Below, in pieces: positions 37,860 to 47,339 of a stretch of 64,000 bases of DNA. The translations under genes and the position numbers were made by a program. The notes under the pieces were generated by a model. It did no database searches. It was not told where the DNA came from and saw nothing but the letters and a program-made list of their open reading frames with translations. This DNA comes from an alpha proteobacterium U9-1i (lineage in GTDB: Bacteria > Pseudomonadota > Alphaproteobacteria > Caulobacterales > Aquidulcibacteraceae). Position 1 is the stretch's first letter. Each line of letters starts with the position of its first letter. The stretch spans positions 124,001 to 188,000 of the forward strand of contig BBSY01000004.1 in assembly GCA_000974665.1 (NCBI GenBank), given 5' to 3'.

Positions 37860-39272
37860 CTACTCCACCCGGAAAATGCGGATCGTGTTGGTTTTGCCCG
37901 CGCGTCCGAACGGGATGCCGGCGATCACCACGACCCGGTCGCCCACCTCCACCGCAGCGAGCGTACGCAACGCGGCGTCAGCCTTCGCGACCATCTCCTC
38001 GACGTTGGCGACGTCTTCGCTGACGACGCTCTTCACGCCCCACACCAAGGTCAAACGTCGCGCCGTTTCCACAACCGGCGTAAGCCCCACAACGCCACAG
38101 CGCGGGCGCTCACGGGCAACGCGCAGCGCCGTCGAACCTGTCGCGGTGTAGGCGACCACGGCCGCACAATCGAGCACGTCGGTGATGTGGCGCGCCGAAA
38201 GCGCGATCGCATCGGCGGTAGTGGCTTGCGGCGGCGCCATGTCGCGCGGCAGACCCGCCCAATATTCGGCGTCCGCCTCCACCGCGCGAATGATGCGGTC
38301 CATGATCGCAACCGCGGTTTCCGGGTGGCGACCGACCGCGCTTTCCGCAGAGAGCATCACGGCGTCCGCACCTTGATACACGGCCGTCGCTACGTCCGAC
38401 GCTTCTGCACGCGTCGGCGTTGGCGCATCCACCATGCTTTCCAGCATATGTGTCGCCACGATCACCGGTCGGCCGGCGGCACGGGCGGCGCGGATGATCT
38501 TGCGCTGCGCGATCGGCACCATTTCCGGCGGCAACTCGACACCCAAATCGCCCCGAGCCACCATCACCGCGTCCGACAGTTCGACGATCTCGTCGATCAG
38601 GTCCAACGCCGATGGCTTTTCGATCTTGGAAATGATGCCGGCGCGATCACCGACCAACGCCCGTGCCTCGCGCACGTCGTCAGGGTGCTGCACGAACGAA
38701 AGCGCGATGTAGTCGACACCCAGTTCGAGCGCGTAGGCGAGATCTTCTTTGTCCTTCTCAGTCAACGCCGAGATCGGGATGCGGCGCGTCGGAACATTGA
38801 GCCCCTTCTGGTTCTTGAGCGTGCCTCCAAAATCGACGCGCGCTTTCACCTGCGTCACATGCCTCTCCGTGACCGTGAGCTGCATCTTGCCGTCGTCGAG
38901 CTTCAGCACATCGCCCTCTTCGAGCGATTGCACGATTTCCGGATGCGGCAGGCGAATGATTGTGTCGTCGCCCGGCTCAGCGGACGCCTCGAGCGTCACG
39001 ATCTGGCCGTAACGCAGCTTCACTTCGCCGTTCACGAAACTGCCAACCCGAATCTTCGGCCCCTGCAGATCAGCGAAGACGCCAATTGGCGCGCCCACTT
39101 TTCTCTCCGCCTCGCGGATCGCCGCCAGTCTGCGCGCATGGTCCTCGCGCGCGCCATGACTGAAGTTTAGCCGAAAGCAATTGACGCCGGCCTCGACCAG
39201 CATCGCCAGGCGCTCCGGCGGGTCACTCGCCGGCCCCATTGTGGCGACGATCTTACAATCGCGGGCGCGCAT
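37860..39272 (-). CDS. pyk: Pyruvate kinase
   Basis: 470 residues from ATG 39272, preceded by GGAGAG. The same frame is open to 39458 but without a ribosome site or family similarity. Motifs in order: KIVATMGPAS, CFRLNFSHG, the B-domain, DYIALSFVQHPDDVREAR, the active-site IISKIEKPSALDLIDEI, VMVARGDLGVE and THMLESMVDAPTPTRAE. The C-terminal regulatory domain has AVVAYTATGSTALRVARERP. It makes pyruvate and ATP from PEP and ADP. Confidence 0.97.
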   Translation of the reverse strand: MRARDCKIVATMGPASDPPERLAMLVEAGVNCFRLNFSHGAREDHARRLAAIREAERKVGAPIGVFADLQGPKIRVGSFVNGEVKLRYGQIVTLEASAEPGDDTIIRLPHPEIVQSLEEGDVLKLDDGKMQLTVTERHVTQVKARVDFGGTLKNQKGLNVPTRRIPISALTEKDKEDLAYALELGVDYIALSFVQHPDDVREARALVGDRAGIISKIEKPSALDLIDEIVELSDAVMVARGDLGVELPPEMVPIAQRKIIRAARAAGRPVIVATHMLESMVDAPTPTRAEASDVATAVYQGADAVMLSAESAVGRHPETAVAIMDRIIRAVEADAEYWAGLPRDMAPPQATTADAIALSARHITDVLDCAAVVAYTATGSTALRVARERPRCGVVGLTPVVETARRLTLVWGVKSVVSEDVANVEEMVAKADAALRTLAAVEVGDRVVVIAGIPFGRAGKTNTIRIFRVE

Positions 39273-39339
39273 GCAGGTCTCTCCGTTTTGCGGGCCGCAT
39301 ACGAAGGTGTGTCGCGACGGAAGTCCAGGCCTTCGGCGC

Positions 39340-39966
39340 TCAACCACCCATCTTGTAGGGCCCGCCGCGTTCCAGCGCGCGTTGATACGCCGGGCGCTTC
39401 TGGTTCGCAGCGCGGGCGCGGGCGAGATTTGGATAATTGGCGAGCCGGCCGCCTGCACCCGCCGCGTCGGCGACGAAGCTCATCTGGATGTCGGCGGCGG
39501 TGAACCGTGTCCCAACAAATGTCTCGCGACCTTCAAGTGCGCGATCGACGAAGCCCAGGTGGTTTTCCAGTTCTGAGAATATGCGGGGATGCAACGGCGC
39601 GCCCGCTTCGCCCAAGCGGCCGACATACAACATGAGCATGATCGGCAGCATTGCCGAGCCTTCGGCGTAGTGAAGCCAAAACAGATAGTCCGCGCGTGCC
39701 GCATCGCCAGGCGCCGCCGCCAGCGCGCCCCCAGCATGTGTTTCGGCAAAGAATTCGATGATCGCCGCGCTCTCCGCGAGCACGCGCCCGTCAACCTCGA
39801 CGATCGGCGATTTGCCGAGCGGGTGAATCTCTTTCAACTCCGGCGGCGCCAGGCGCGTTTTCGGGTCGCGCGGATAGCGCTTCACCTGATACGCCAAATC
39901 CAGCTCTTCGAGCAGCCACAGCACGCGCTGCGACCGGCTCTCCTCCAGATGATGTACGACGATCAT
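39340..39966 (-). CDS. Glutathione S-transferase family protein
   Basis: 208 residues. The thioredoxin-like N-terminal domain has HHLEESRSQRVLWLLEELDL (Ser at the catalytic position) and HPLGKSPIVEVDGRVLAESAAI with the cis-Pro and the glutathione-binding ES pair. The C-terminal helical domain has FVGTRFTAADIQMSF. The pattern fits the GST group of bacterial beta/GstA-like enzymes. The substrate is unknown. It lies 67 bp upstream of pyk on the same strand, but has its own spacing and is not obviously coupled. Confidence 0.93.
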   Translation of the reverse strand: MIVVHHLEESRSQRVLWLLEELDLAYQVKRYPRDPKTRLAPPELKEIHPLGKSPIVEVDGRVLAESAAIIEFFAETHAGGALAAAPGDAARADYLFWLHYAEGSAMLPIMLMLYVGRLGEAGAPLHPRIFSELENHLGFVDRALEGRETFVGTRFTAADIQMSFVADAAGAGGRLANYPNLARARAANQKRPAYQRALERGGPYKMGG

Positions 39967-40056
39967 CCAGCCAGCACTCCCTCACACGAGGGCGTTGTAG
40001 CACCATTCGCGCCGCCTTTGGCGACAACTTCCGTTCGGTCAGGCGCGCGGATTTCC

Positions 40057-40968
40057 TCAGTAGGCCGCAAAATTGAGCTTTAAGCCCGGCTCAGGCCAGC
40101 GAGCCTTGATCAATTTTCCGGTGGCGGACAGCGTAATGAACGCGTCGCGCATGTCCGCGCCGCCGAAACAAATATTGGTCACCAGGGGATCGGGCAAGGG
40201 CGCGTGCGTGGACGCCCCGGAGGGCGTGATCGTGGTGACGCCGCCATTTATCAGCGTGGCTACGCAGACATCGCCATTGGCCTGCACGGCGAGGCTGTCG
40301 AAGAACACATGCGCCGTCTGCACGGCGACGCAGCGTCCGGGCAACCCGAACATCGGACGAGCGATCTCGCCCTCTCCAGTGATCTCGAAAGCCCAGAGCT
40401 TTCCGGTTTCTGTTTCGGCGGCATAGACGGTCTTCTCGTCCGGCGAGAGCCCAACGCCGTTGAGGCCGACGAAGCCATAGCCCGCCTCCTTGATCAACGA
40501 GCCATCAGGCTTGGCGTAGTACAGCCCGCCGCGGTCGGTGTGGCGGTGATAATTCTTGCCGAGATCGGTGAACCACATCCCGCCAGCTTTATCGAACACC
40601 AGATCGTTCGGCCCTGACAGTTTATGCTCGCCGACATGGTCGTACACGCGCTCGAATTTGCCCGTTGAGAGATCAACGCGCTCGATGCGGCCAATGACGT
40701 AATCGGGCGCGGCGTTTCCCGGCAAAGTAAAGCCGCCGACGTCATGGTACTGAAAGCCGCCATTGTTGGTGACATAGATCGCCCCGTCGGGCCCGAACGC
40801 CGCGCCGTTCGGGCCTCCGCCCAGTTCAGCAATCGTCTCCCGCTTTCCATTCCATACGCGTGACAACGTTTTGCGCTTGATCTCCACAAGGATCACGCTG
40901 CCATCAGGCATCGCGATCGGGCCTTCGGGGAATTGCAGATCTTCGCACAGCACTTCGAAACTGGACAT
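40057..40968 (-). CDS. SMP-30/gluconolactonase family hydrolase
   Basis: 303 residues, six-bladed beta-propeller. SMP-30 motifs are present: CEDLQFPEGPIAMPDGSVI (metal-binding Glu in the FPEGP motif), GPNDLVFDKAGGMWFTDLG (Asn and Asp ligands), and GLNGVGLSPDEKTVYAAET. Enzymes of this group open sugar lactones with a divalent metal. No pathway neighbours reveal the substrate. It lies 90 bp downstream of the GST start with the same orientation. Confidence 0.92.
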   Translation of the reverse strand: MSSFEVLCEDLQFPEGPIAMPDGSVILVEIKRKTLSRVWNGKRETIAELGGGPNGAAFGPDGAIYVTNNGGFQYHDVGGFTLPGNAAPDYVIGRIERVDLSTGKFERVYDHVGEHKLSGPNDLVFDKAGGMWFTDLGKNYHRHTDRGGLYYAKPDGSLIKEAGYGFVGLNGVGLSPDEKTVYAAETETGKLWAFEITGEGEIARPMFGLPGRCVAVQTAHVFFDSLAVQANGDVCVATLINGGVTTITPSGASTHAPLPDPLVTNICFGGADMRDAFITLSATGKLIKARWPEPGLKLNFAAY

Positions 40969-41021
40969 GCGCGAACATAACCATAACGCGCGCCACCGCC
41001 AACGGACGGATGCGCGGCCCG

Positions 41022-41729
41022 CTAATCGTCGTAACGGCGCTCATAATGGCGTTCGGAGGCGCCTGTGCTGGCCGAAGGTTGAGCCATGAGCCACATGCTC
41101 GATAAAACGCCCGCCACGAGAGCGAACGCGAGCGCGGCGGCGCCTGCACGCTTTGCGTTATCACCGGGCTCGTCGTCGCGTCGGCGTTTGACGCCCGTTA
41201 CCATTGCCGGGATCAAAGTGTCCTTGGCCTTCAGGCTTTCGATGAGGACACCAAGAAGGTGCACTGCGACAAGGGCCTGCAGAACACGGAAAGAGGCTTC
41301 GTGCACCTCGGAAAGCTCAAGCCCCCAAACGCCTGCGAACGGCCCGCCCGCGCTCTCGCCGCCGCTGAAAAGGCCGGTCAGCACGACCGCGCCAACTACT
41401 GCAAGCAACAGGAATACGGCGACCCCACCCAACGGATTATGCCCAAGATAACGTTTCGGCTGCACCGAGAAGAGATCGCGCACGTGGGCGACAACTGCCG
41501 AGGGCCCTGCGGCGAAATCCGCGAACCGCGCACGTTCGCCGCCGATGAATCCCCAAAGCACGCGAAAGACGATGAGGCCGGCGACGGCTTCGCCGGCATA
41601 GCGGTGGATCTCGGCCGTCGCCCCCTCCCCCTCGCCGGTGAACCAGGCCGTCACGACCAGCGCCAGCAAACTCCAATGAAATAGGCGCGTTGGCACATCC
41701 CACACGCGCACTGTACGCTCGCCAGACAC
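41022..41729 (-). CDS. Cytochrome b561-type membrane heme protein
   Basis: 235 residues from GTG 41729, chosen for the GGGAGAG just upstream; the frame is open to 41783. The protein begins SGERTVRVWDVPTRLFHWSL, the classic start of Ni/Fe-hydrogenase-type b-cytochromes, with His in FHW. Other heme histidines are in AEIHRYAGEAV, VHEASFRVLQ and VAVHLLG. There are four membrane helices plus a C-terminal fifth. It probably passes electrons between quinone and a periplasmic partner not encoded nearby. Confidence 0.9.
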   Translation of the reverse strand: MSGERTVRVWDVPTRLFHWSLLALVVTAWFTGEGEGATAEIHRYAGEAVAGLIVFRVLWGFIGGERARFADFAAGPSAVVAHVRDLFSVQPKRYLGHNPLGGVAVFLLLAVVGAVVLTGLFSGGESAGGPFAGVWGLELSEVHEASFRVLQALVAVHLLGVLIESLKAKDTLIPAMVTGVKRRRDDEPGDNAKRAGAAALAFALVAGVLSSMWLMAQPSASTGASERHYERRYDD

Positions 41730-41841
41730 ATGACTCTCCCTGCGGCTCACCGATGGTATGAGGCCACAAAACTGACAGCGCACTGTTGACGCACGTCAAC
41801 GCGGCGTCAGCTGCGAGTGCCTTTCACACGCGCACGCAATT

Positions 41842-42351
41842 TCAGCGAGACAGTATCCGCACAACGAAATCCGAGTCGTCCTTTTCGCCGCGCGGCATGT
41901 GCTCCCTCGACACCTCGCGCCACTGCGTGAGATCAAGTGAAAGGCGTGCATCGCCGTGAGGTTCGAGGTTCACTTCGGTCAGAACGATGCGCTCCGCCAG
42001 CGGCGCCGTTGCCTCGTAGAGCTGCGCGCCGCCGATAACACACACTTCGTCTACGCCGCGCTTCTCCGCCATCGCGCGGCCGGCGGCGAGCATGGCGTCG
42101 AGGCTCGTGTAAACCCAAGCGCCCGGCGCGGCGAAATTGGCGTCGCGAGTCAACACAAGATTGTCTCGCTCCACCAGCGGCCGTTTGGGCAGCGACTCCC
42201 AAGTCTTCCGCCCCATAAGCACCGGCTTGCCAATGGTCGCCGCTTTGAAACGCTTCATGTCGGACGACAGCCGCCACGGCAAACTGCCATCGCGGCCGAT
42301 GACGCCATTCTTCGCGACAGCGACGACCAGAGTGAGTTTCGGATGAGTCAC
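41842..42351 (-). CDS. folA: Dihydrofolate reductase
   Basis: 169 residues from a GTG at 42351. Family motifs are LVVAVAKNGVIGRDGSLPWRL, SSDMKRFKAATIGKPVLMGRKTWESL (cited in part) and VIGGAQLYEATAPLAERIVLTEV. It reduces dihydrofolate with NADPH. Thymidylate synthase, which produces dihydrofolate, lies 2 kb away on the same strand with a membrane protein and a methyltransferase between, so the usual thyA-folA pairing is present but interrupted. Confidence 0.97.
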   Translation of the reverse strand: MTHPKLTLVVAVAKNGVIGRDGSLPWRLSSDMKRFKAATIGKPVLMGRKTWESLPKRPLVERDNLVLTRDANFAAPGAWVYTSLDAMLAAGRAMAEKRGVDEVCVIGGAQLYEATAPLAERIVLTEVNLEPHGDARLSLDLTQWREVSREHMPRGEKDDSDFVVRILSR

Positions 42352-42372
42352 GGCGCAAGCTTAACCCCTTCC

Positions 42373-42392
42373 ACCCTCTCAGGGGAGAGGGT
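42373..42392. repeat. Perfect 8-bp hairpin between folA and a membrane protein gene
   Basis: ACCCTCTC / GAGAGGGT form a perfect stem with a 4-nt AGGG loop, in the spacer between the divergent folA and the gene at 42438. The stem shares the CTCTCCCC-type core with the palindromic elements at 61731-61889, so it may be a fragment of the same repeat family. Confidence 0.5.
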
Positions 42393-42437
42393 TCGCGAGC
42401 TTCGAACTCATGCCTAAGGTGCGCCTCGGAGATTCTC

Positions 42438-43010
42438 ATGGCCCGCTACCTCTTGCTCGTGATCCCCGCCGTGCTCGTCGGCCTTGTGCTGTTTGGCGTC
42501 CTGCGCCAAGTCTTCGGCTCTGGCTTCACGACTTTGCTTTCGCTCGCGCTGCTGGTGGTCGGCGGCGTGATTGTGTTCCGCAATTTGCAGACCAACCGCA
42601 AAGTCGCCGACGCACAGCCCGAGGCCCGCGCCGCCGCGCTGACCTTCACGCCTGAGCCTGGCAAAGCTGCGCTCTACATTCTGCGCACGCAATTTGTTGG
42701 CAAAGCCGTTGGCGTGAACCTGCAGATCGATGGCCGCGACGTCGCGCAACTCAAAAGCCCGCGCTTCACCCGCATCCTGCTCACGCCCGGCGCACACCAT
42801 GTTGCGGGCTACACCGGCACGACCAAGAAGCCAGCTGACGGCTACGGCGCGAACATCAACGCGAACGCGGGCGAAATCATCGTGCTGATGTGCGCTGTCG
42901 AGCCGCAATTGGTCGGCTCGGTGGTCAAGTTCACGCCGTTGACGCTGGACAAAGCCCGCGCCGATCTCAGCAAAACACGCATGGTGCAGCCGGATTTGGC
43001 GGAAATCTAA
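42438..43010 (+). CDS. Membrane protein with DUF2846-like domain
   Basis: 190 residues; GGAG precedes the ATG. Two N-terminal membrane helices (LLLVIPAVLVGLVLFGVL, LLSLALLVVGGVIVF) are followed by a beta-rich domain: ALYILRTQFVGKAVGVNLQID, LLTPGAHHVAGYTG. A polypeptide that begins A-L-Y-x-x-R and describes a G-rich sheet ending in TPGxH resembles DUF2846/PEGA-like ligand-binding sheets. That identification is tentative. Its end overlaps the convergent methyltransferase by 4 bp. Confidence 0.75.
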   Translation: MARYLLLVIPAVLVGLVLFGVLRQVFGSGFTTLLSLALLVVGGVIVFRNLQTNRKVADAQPEARAAALTFTPEPGKAALYILRTQFVGKAVGVNLQIDGRDVAQLKSPRFTRILLTPGAHHVAGYTGTTKKPADGYGANINANAGEIIVLMCAVEPQLVGSVVKFTPLTLDKARADLSKTRMVQPDLAEI

Positions 43011-43660
43011 GTCGCGAACCAAATCACATGCCGCGCGCCCTTGCCGCTGCGCGCGCGCACGGCCACTTCCTCAACCTTGAATTCAGCGTCACGCAATCGG
43101 CGTGAGAACGTGCGGTCCGGGCCAGCCGACCAGATCGCCAGCACGCCGCCTGGCCGCAACGCCGCCTTCGCGGACGCCAAACCAGCGTCGGAATAGAGCC
43201 GATCGTTCTCGGCGCGCGTAAGGCCATCCGGGCCGTTGTCCACATCGAGCAAAATCGCATCAAAGCGCCTGCGCGCGACAAGCGCCGCGACATCATCGAT
43301 AACGATCTCGACGCGCGGATCATCCAGGCAGCCTGCAGCCAAATCCGCCATCGGCCCACGCGCCCAGTCGATGATTTCCGGTACCAGCTCAGCGACCGTG
43401 CAACGCGCGTTCGGCCCAAGCCGCGCCAGCGCGGCGCGGAGCGTGAAGCCCATGCCATACCCGCCAATCAGCAGATGCGGCGCGTCCGTCCGCAGCCGCT
43501 CGCACGTCATCAGCGCCAGCGCCTCCTCCGACCCGCTCATGCGGCTCGACATCAGCTCGTTGCCGCCAAGCGTGATCATGAAATCGCCGTCGCGCCGATA
43601 GAGGCGCAGTTCGTCGCCGCCGGGAATCCGTGCTGTGGCGAGCAGCTCGCGCGGTTTCAT
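43007..43660 (-). CDS. Spermidine synthase-like methyltransferase-fold protein
   Basis: 217 residues. ITLGGNELMSSRMSGSEEAL precedes the SAM-like motif LLIGGYGMGFTLRAALARLG, then VAELVPEIIDWARG and DAILLDVDNGPDGLTRAEN. This order is that of spermidine synthase-like proteins (spermine/spermidine synthase domain), but the aminopropyl-transfer residues are not evident. Stand-alone members are of unknown substrate. It is 10 bp downstream of the thyA stop-side region in a tightly packed cluster. Confidence 0.85.
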   Translation of the reverse strand: MKPRELLATARIPGGDELRLYRRDGDFMITLGGNELMSSRMSGSEEALALMTCERLRTDAPHLLIGGYGMGFTLRAALARLGPNARCTVAELVPEIIDWARGPMADLAAGCLDDPRVEIVIDDVAALVARRRFDAILLDVDNGPDGLTRAENDRLYSDAGLASAKAALRPGGVLAIWSAGPDRTFSRRLRDAEFKVEEVAVRARSGKGARHVIWFAT

Positions 43661-43670
43661 CGCGCCACCG

Positions 43671-44516
43671 CTATACCGCGATCGGCGCTCTGATCAGTGG
43701 GTGCGCGGTGTAATTCTGCAGCGTGAAATCGCCGAACTCGAACGCGAAGATATCCTTGCGCGCCGGATTAATCAGCATCGCCGGCGCGGGGTACGGCGCG
43801 CGGGAGAGCTGCAGCTTCGCTTGCTCGAAATGGTTCATGTAGAGGTGCGCGTCGCCGAACGTGTGCACGAACTCGCCGGGCTCTAGCCCCGTCACTTGCG
43901 CCATCATACGCGTGAGCAAAGCGTAGCTCGCAATGTTGAACGGCACGCCGAGGAACACGTCGGCGCTGCGTTGGTAGAGCTGACAACTCAACTTCCCATC
44001 GGCGACGAAAAACTGGAACAGACAATGGCACGGCGGCAGCGCCATCTGGTCCACCTCAGCCGGGTTCCACGCGCTGACGATATGGCGGCGTGAGTTCGGG
44101 TTGGTCTCGATCGAGCGCACGACGTTGGCGATCTGATCAATGACCCGCCCGTCCTTGGCCTCCCAGGAGCGCCATTGCTTGCCATAGACGGGGCCAAGCT
44201 CGCCTTCGCTATCGGCCCACTCGTCCCAGATCGTGACCCCCTGCTCCTGCAACCAGCGCACATTGGAATCGCCGCGCAGGAACCAGAGCAGTTCGAGGAT
44301 GATCGATTTGAGGTGGACCTTCTTCGTCGTCAGCAGCGGAAAGCCGGCGCCGAGATCGAAGCGCAGCTGACGGCCGAACACGCCCCGCGTGCCGGTGCCG
44401 GTGCGGTCGCCGCGGTCCGTGCCGTTGTCCAGAATGTCCTTGAGCAGGCCCAGATAGGCGATATCCGCCGGGTTCGGGCGACCGGCGTGGGCAATCGGGG
44501 CGGGTTGCGCGCTCAT
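43671..44516 (-). CDS. thyA: Thymidylate synthase
   Basis: 281 residues from ATG 44516; the frame is open for 15 more codons upstream without support. Motifs: [54 protein letters not shown], the catalytic Cys in [31 protein letters not shown] and the terminal [11 protein letters not shown]. It methylates dUMP using methylene-tetrahydrofolate. The next downstream gene is the spermidine synthase-like protein. Confidence 0.98.
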   Translation of the reverse strand: MSAQPAPIAHAGRPNPADIAYLGLLKDILDNGTDRGDRTGTGTRGVFGRQLRFDLGAGFPLLTTKKVHLKSIILELLWFLRGDSNVRWLQEQGVTIWDEWADSEGELGPVYGKQWRSWEAKDGRVIDQIANVVRSIETNPNSRRHIVSAWNPAEVDQMALPPCHCLFQFFVADGKLSCQLYQRSADVFLGVPFNIASYALLTRMMAQVTGLEPGEFVHTFGDAHLYMNHFEQAKLQLSRAPYPAPAMLINPARKDIFAFEFGDFTLQNYTAHPLIRAPIAV

Positions 44517-44582
44517 AGGGTCGATATAGGCCGACTCGGGGCCAACATCACCGCTCGTCATTCCTGCGCCGCCCCACCTTCA

Positions 44583-44695
44583 GTCATTCCGGACGCGCGG
44601 AGCGCGATCCGGAACCCAGGGCAAACAAACAGCTTGTGGCCCTGGGTTCCGGGTTCCGCCTACGGCGGCCCCGGAATGACAGCGGTTTATTCGGA
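44583..44695. repeat. Interspersed palindromic element (copy 1)
   Basis: GTCATTCCGG at 44583 and CCGGAATGAC ending 44680 are inverted ends. Inner arms ATCCGGAACCCAGGGC and GCCCTGGGTTCCGGGT pair as well, so the 98-bp unit folds into a long imperfect hairpin. A second copy is at 51770. Both copies are followed by GGTTTATTCGGA, which in each case is the stop and last codons of a minus-strand gene. The element lies between thyA and the DUF2459 gene. Confidence 0.85.
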
Positions 44696-45394
44696 ACAAG
44701 CAGGGCTAGAAACCCGCCGCGCCTGCCGGATCAGCGGGCCGGCGAGCCAGGCGGCGCGTGCGTTCACGTTGATCCCAGCCGCCCGGAGCGCCCGCGCCAT
44801 CCATTGATTGCAGACGTTGAACAAGTGGAACGACCCACGCGTTTTCACGAACACCGACCGACCGATCACCTTCCCCGGAGTCGTGACGATCACCTGCCCG
44901 GCGTCATCCAAGATCAAGGCCCGGTCGATGTACGCCACGAACCGCGCCGCGCCTTCGCGCGACACCGCCATCGCCAGATCGTCGTTCGGGCCCAGATAGG
45001 CGGCGGCTTCGGGCGCGTCGTAGGTGATGTGCATCACGCTCGGGCTGGGTGGGATGATGGCGTCGAGGCCAAGCCACAGGTTTGTGCCGTCGGAATAGTA
45101 GAACGCCTGATCGCCCCAGCCGATCAGGAACGCGCGCGCCTCAGGGTAGAGCCGCCGCAGCGGGTGGTCGTCCGGAAACAGCGACGCCGGCGCGCCGATG
45201 TCGGAATGATATCCGTTCGACCACAGATGCAGCGTGACGCAATCGCCAGCGCTGGGCGGCGCCACGTTCGGCGCGGACAGCGGCGCATACAGATAGCCCA
45301 GCAGCAACGCGATCGCGGCGGCAAAGCCTGCCGCGATCGGATGCTTGCGCAGGTTCAGTTTTCTTCGGTCAGCAGTCTCGCCCGGAACGCCCAT
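44687..45394 (-). CDS. DUF2459/TIGR02117 family membrane-anchored protein
   Basis: 235 residues from ATG 45394, which overlaps the aquaporin 3' end by 40 bp; a CTG at 45358 that shares a CTGA with the aquaporin stop is another possible start. One membrane helix (AAGFAAAIALLLGYLYAPL) precedes LHLWSNGYHSDIGAPASLFP, FLIGWGDQAFYYS and the TIGR02117/DUF2459 pattern with His and Asp residues. Function is unknown. The last codons (Ser-Glu-stop) lie at the edge of the palindromic element, so the element may have supplied this gene's C-terminus. Confidence 0.8.
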   Translation of the reverse strand: MGVPGETADRRKLNLRKHPIAAGFAAAIALLLGYLYAPLSAPNVAPPSAGDCVTLHLWSNGYHSDIGAPASLFPDDHPLRRLYPEARAFLIGWGDQAFYYSDGTNLWLGLDAIIPPSPSVMHITYDAPEAAAYLGPNDDLAMAVSREGAARFVAYIDRALILDDAGQVIVTTPGKVIGRSVFVKTRGSFHLFNVCNQWMARALRAAGINVNARAAWLAGPLIRQARRVSSPACSE

Positions 45395-46047
45395 CCCGCC
45401 AGCCCCGCACCCACGAGCGGCGCAACGATGAACAGCCACAGCTGTTGGATCGCCCCGCCCAGCACCCATACGGCAGGCCCAAGCGAGCGCGCCGGGTTCA
45501 CCGAAACGCCCGTGACCTGAATGCCGACAATGTGGATGACGACGAGCGTTAAGCCAATCGCCAAGCCGGCGAACTGGCCCGCGCCGTTCTTGCCTGTGAC
45601 ACCGAGGATCACGGTCACGAACAGGAACGTCGCGATCACCTCAAACACCGCGCCCGCGACCAAGCTGTAATCGCCCGGCGAACCGGTGAGCCCGTAGCCG
45701 TTTTGGCCCAAGCCATCGTCGAGCAGCGCATAATCGGGAGAACCCGAGGCGATCACGTAGAGCACGCCCGCGCCGACAATCGCGCCCAGGCATTGCGCCA
45801 GCCAATACACCAGCATGTCGCTTAGGCTCATACGCCCGGCCATGAAGGCGCCGAAGCTGACAGCTGGATTGATATGGCAGCCCGAAACCGGGCCGATGCC
45901 GTAGGCCATCGCCACGATCGCCAGCCCGAACGCCCAGGCGATGCCGTCCTGGCCGACGATGTTGAAGCCGGCGAGCACCGCCGCACCGCAACCAAACAGA
46001 ACCAGAGTGAATGTGCCGACAAACTCGGCCGCGAACTTCCGCGTCAT
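45355..46047 (-). CDS. aqpZ: Aquaporin Z
   Basis: 230 residues from ATG 46047, preceded by GGGAGG; an upstream in-frame ATG at 46095 is less likely. Six membrane helices with both NPA boxes are visible: GCHINPAVSFGAFMAGR and GVSVNPARSLGPAVW. The start MTRKFAAEFVGTFTLVLFGCG is typical of AqpZ. It conducts water across the inner membrane. A DUF2459 gene overlaps its end on the same strand. Confidence 0.95.
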   Translation of the reverse strand: MTRKFAAEFVGTFTLVLFGCGAAVLAGFNIVGQDGIAWAFGLAIVAMAYGIGPVSGCHINPAVSFGAFMAGRMSLSDMLVYWLAQCLGAIVGAGVLYVIASGSPDYALLDDGLGQNGYGLTGSPGDYSLVAGAVFEVIATFLFVTVILGVTGKNGAGQFAGLAIGLTLVVIHIVGIQVTGVSVNPARSLGPAVWVLGGAIQQLWLFIVAPLVGAGLAGWAFRARLLTEEN

Positions 46048-46212
46048 GGGCCGCCTCCCGATGCGTTTCCCTTCGCGCTTAGACCGAGTCTCCAAGGCGC
46101 GTAATCACTCCGATGTGAAGCCGCTGGCCGGATGGCCGCGGGCGTTCATCGCAAACCTGGCGCGCAAGCGCGCGCGAGTTGCGTTCATCCGGAACGTTCC
46201 GGAGATCGCATC

Positions 46213-47298
46213 ATGCTGCACCGCCGCACCCTGCTCGCCGCCGCCGCGGCGGCCGCTCTTCCATCAAACGCCATGGCGCAAACACCGTCCGATGCCGGCG
46301 CTCGGGTCGAGCAGCTGACGGACAACGCATTCGCGATCCTGCATGACAACGCCACCGACGAATGGCCGCACTCGAACGTCGGCGTCATCGTCGGCCGGCG
46401 CAGCGTGTTCGTGATCGACAGCAATTACCTGCCCTCTCGAGCCGTTGCCGACATCGCCCTCATCCGCCAGATCACCGATAAGCCCGTGAGCCATCTCGTC
46501 ACCACGCACTGGCATTTCGATCACAACAACGGTGCGATCGCCTACCGCGACGCATTCCCCAACGTCGAGCTGATCGCAGAGCGCGAAACCGCGCGATGGA
46601 TCGAATTGAACCAAACCTATTGGCAGCGGCTGTCGACAGCGCCTGAGAGCGCCCGTCGCGCCGCGCTGACGACCTTGGAGCAAGAATTGGCGACCGGCGC
46701 CGCATTGACCGCCGAAGAACGCGCCGCGCGCACCACGATTATTGCCCAGCGCCAGAACGAAATGCGCGAACTGGGCGAGTTGCGCATCGTCACGCCAGAG
46801 CGTGTGTTCGACGGGCAGCTAAACCTGAACTTCGAAGGCACGCGCATCGAGATTAAGGATTGGGGGCCGGCCAATTCGCCCCACGACGCCACCATCTGGC
46901 TGCCGCGCGAACGCATTCTGTTCGCGGGCGACATCCTGGTGCAATCGCCGCTGCCCTATACCGGCGCCTCCTGGCCCGTCCATTGGGCGCAGGTGTTGCG
47001 TCAGATCGAAGCGATGCCGATCGCTAAACTGGTTCCAGGCCACGGCCCAGTGATGACGGACCACAGCTACACGCGCGCGGTGGGCGCGTTGATGGAAGCC
47101 ACGCTCACCCGCGTTGAGGCCATGGTGCGCGAGGGCAAAACCCTCGCCCAGGTCCAGGACGACCTCAACCTGGACGACGTCCGCGCAGCGGTGCCGGTCT
47201 GGAACGGACCAGACGTTCCCGATGACGACTGGACGTACACCCGCCGCACCCTTGCCGAACGCGCTTTCGTCGGCCTGCGTGGCCAGGGTGGCCGCTAG
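46213..47298 (+). CDS. Exported metallo-beta-lactamase-fold hydrolase
   Basis: 361 residues from ATG 46213 with GGAG upstream. The N-terminus HRRTLLAAAAAAALPSNAMAQ is a twin-arginine-like signal peptide. The metal-binding motif TTHWHFDHNNG is followed by further ligands in ANSPHDATIWLPRERILFAGD and VPGHGPVMTDHSY. The middle inserts a helical region. The fold covers lactonases, phosphodiesterases and lactamases; it does not match the class B lactamase details closely, so the substrate is unknown. Confidence 0.88.
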   Translation: MLHRRTLLAAAAAAALPSNAMAQTPSDAGARVEQLTDNAFAILHDNATDEWPHSNVGVIVGRRSVFVIDSNYLPSRAVADIALIRQITDKPVSHLVTTHWHFDHNNGAIAYRDAFPNVELIAERETARWIELNQTYWQRLSTAPESARRAALTTLEQELATGAALTAEERAARTTIIAQRQNEMRELGELRIVTPERVFDGQLNLNFEGTRIEIKDWGPANSPHDATIWLPRERILFAGDILVQSPLPYTGASWPVHWAQVLRQIEAMPIAKLVPGHGPVMTDHSYTRAVGALMEATLTRVEAMVREGKTLAQVQDDLNLDDVRAAVPVWNGPDVPDDDWTYTRRTLAERAFVGLRGQGGR

Positions 47299-47339
47299 GC
47301 GCCTTCCAGCAGCCGCATTGACCGCCTATGTTCCGACTC

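Noticed and set aside
37770-39170. 466-codon open frame on the plus strand
   Set aside because: It is the antisense of pyruvate kinase, arginine/histidine-rich and without a recognisable domain, as expected for high-GC shadow frames.
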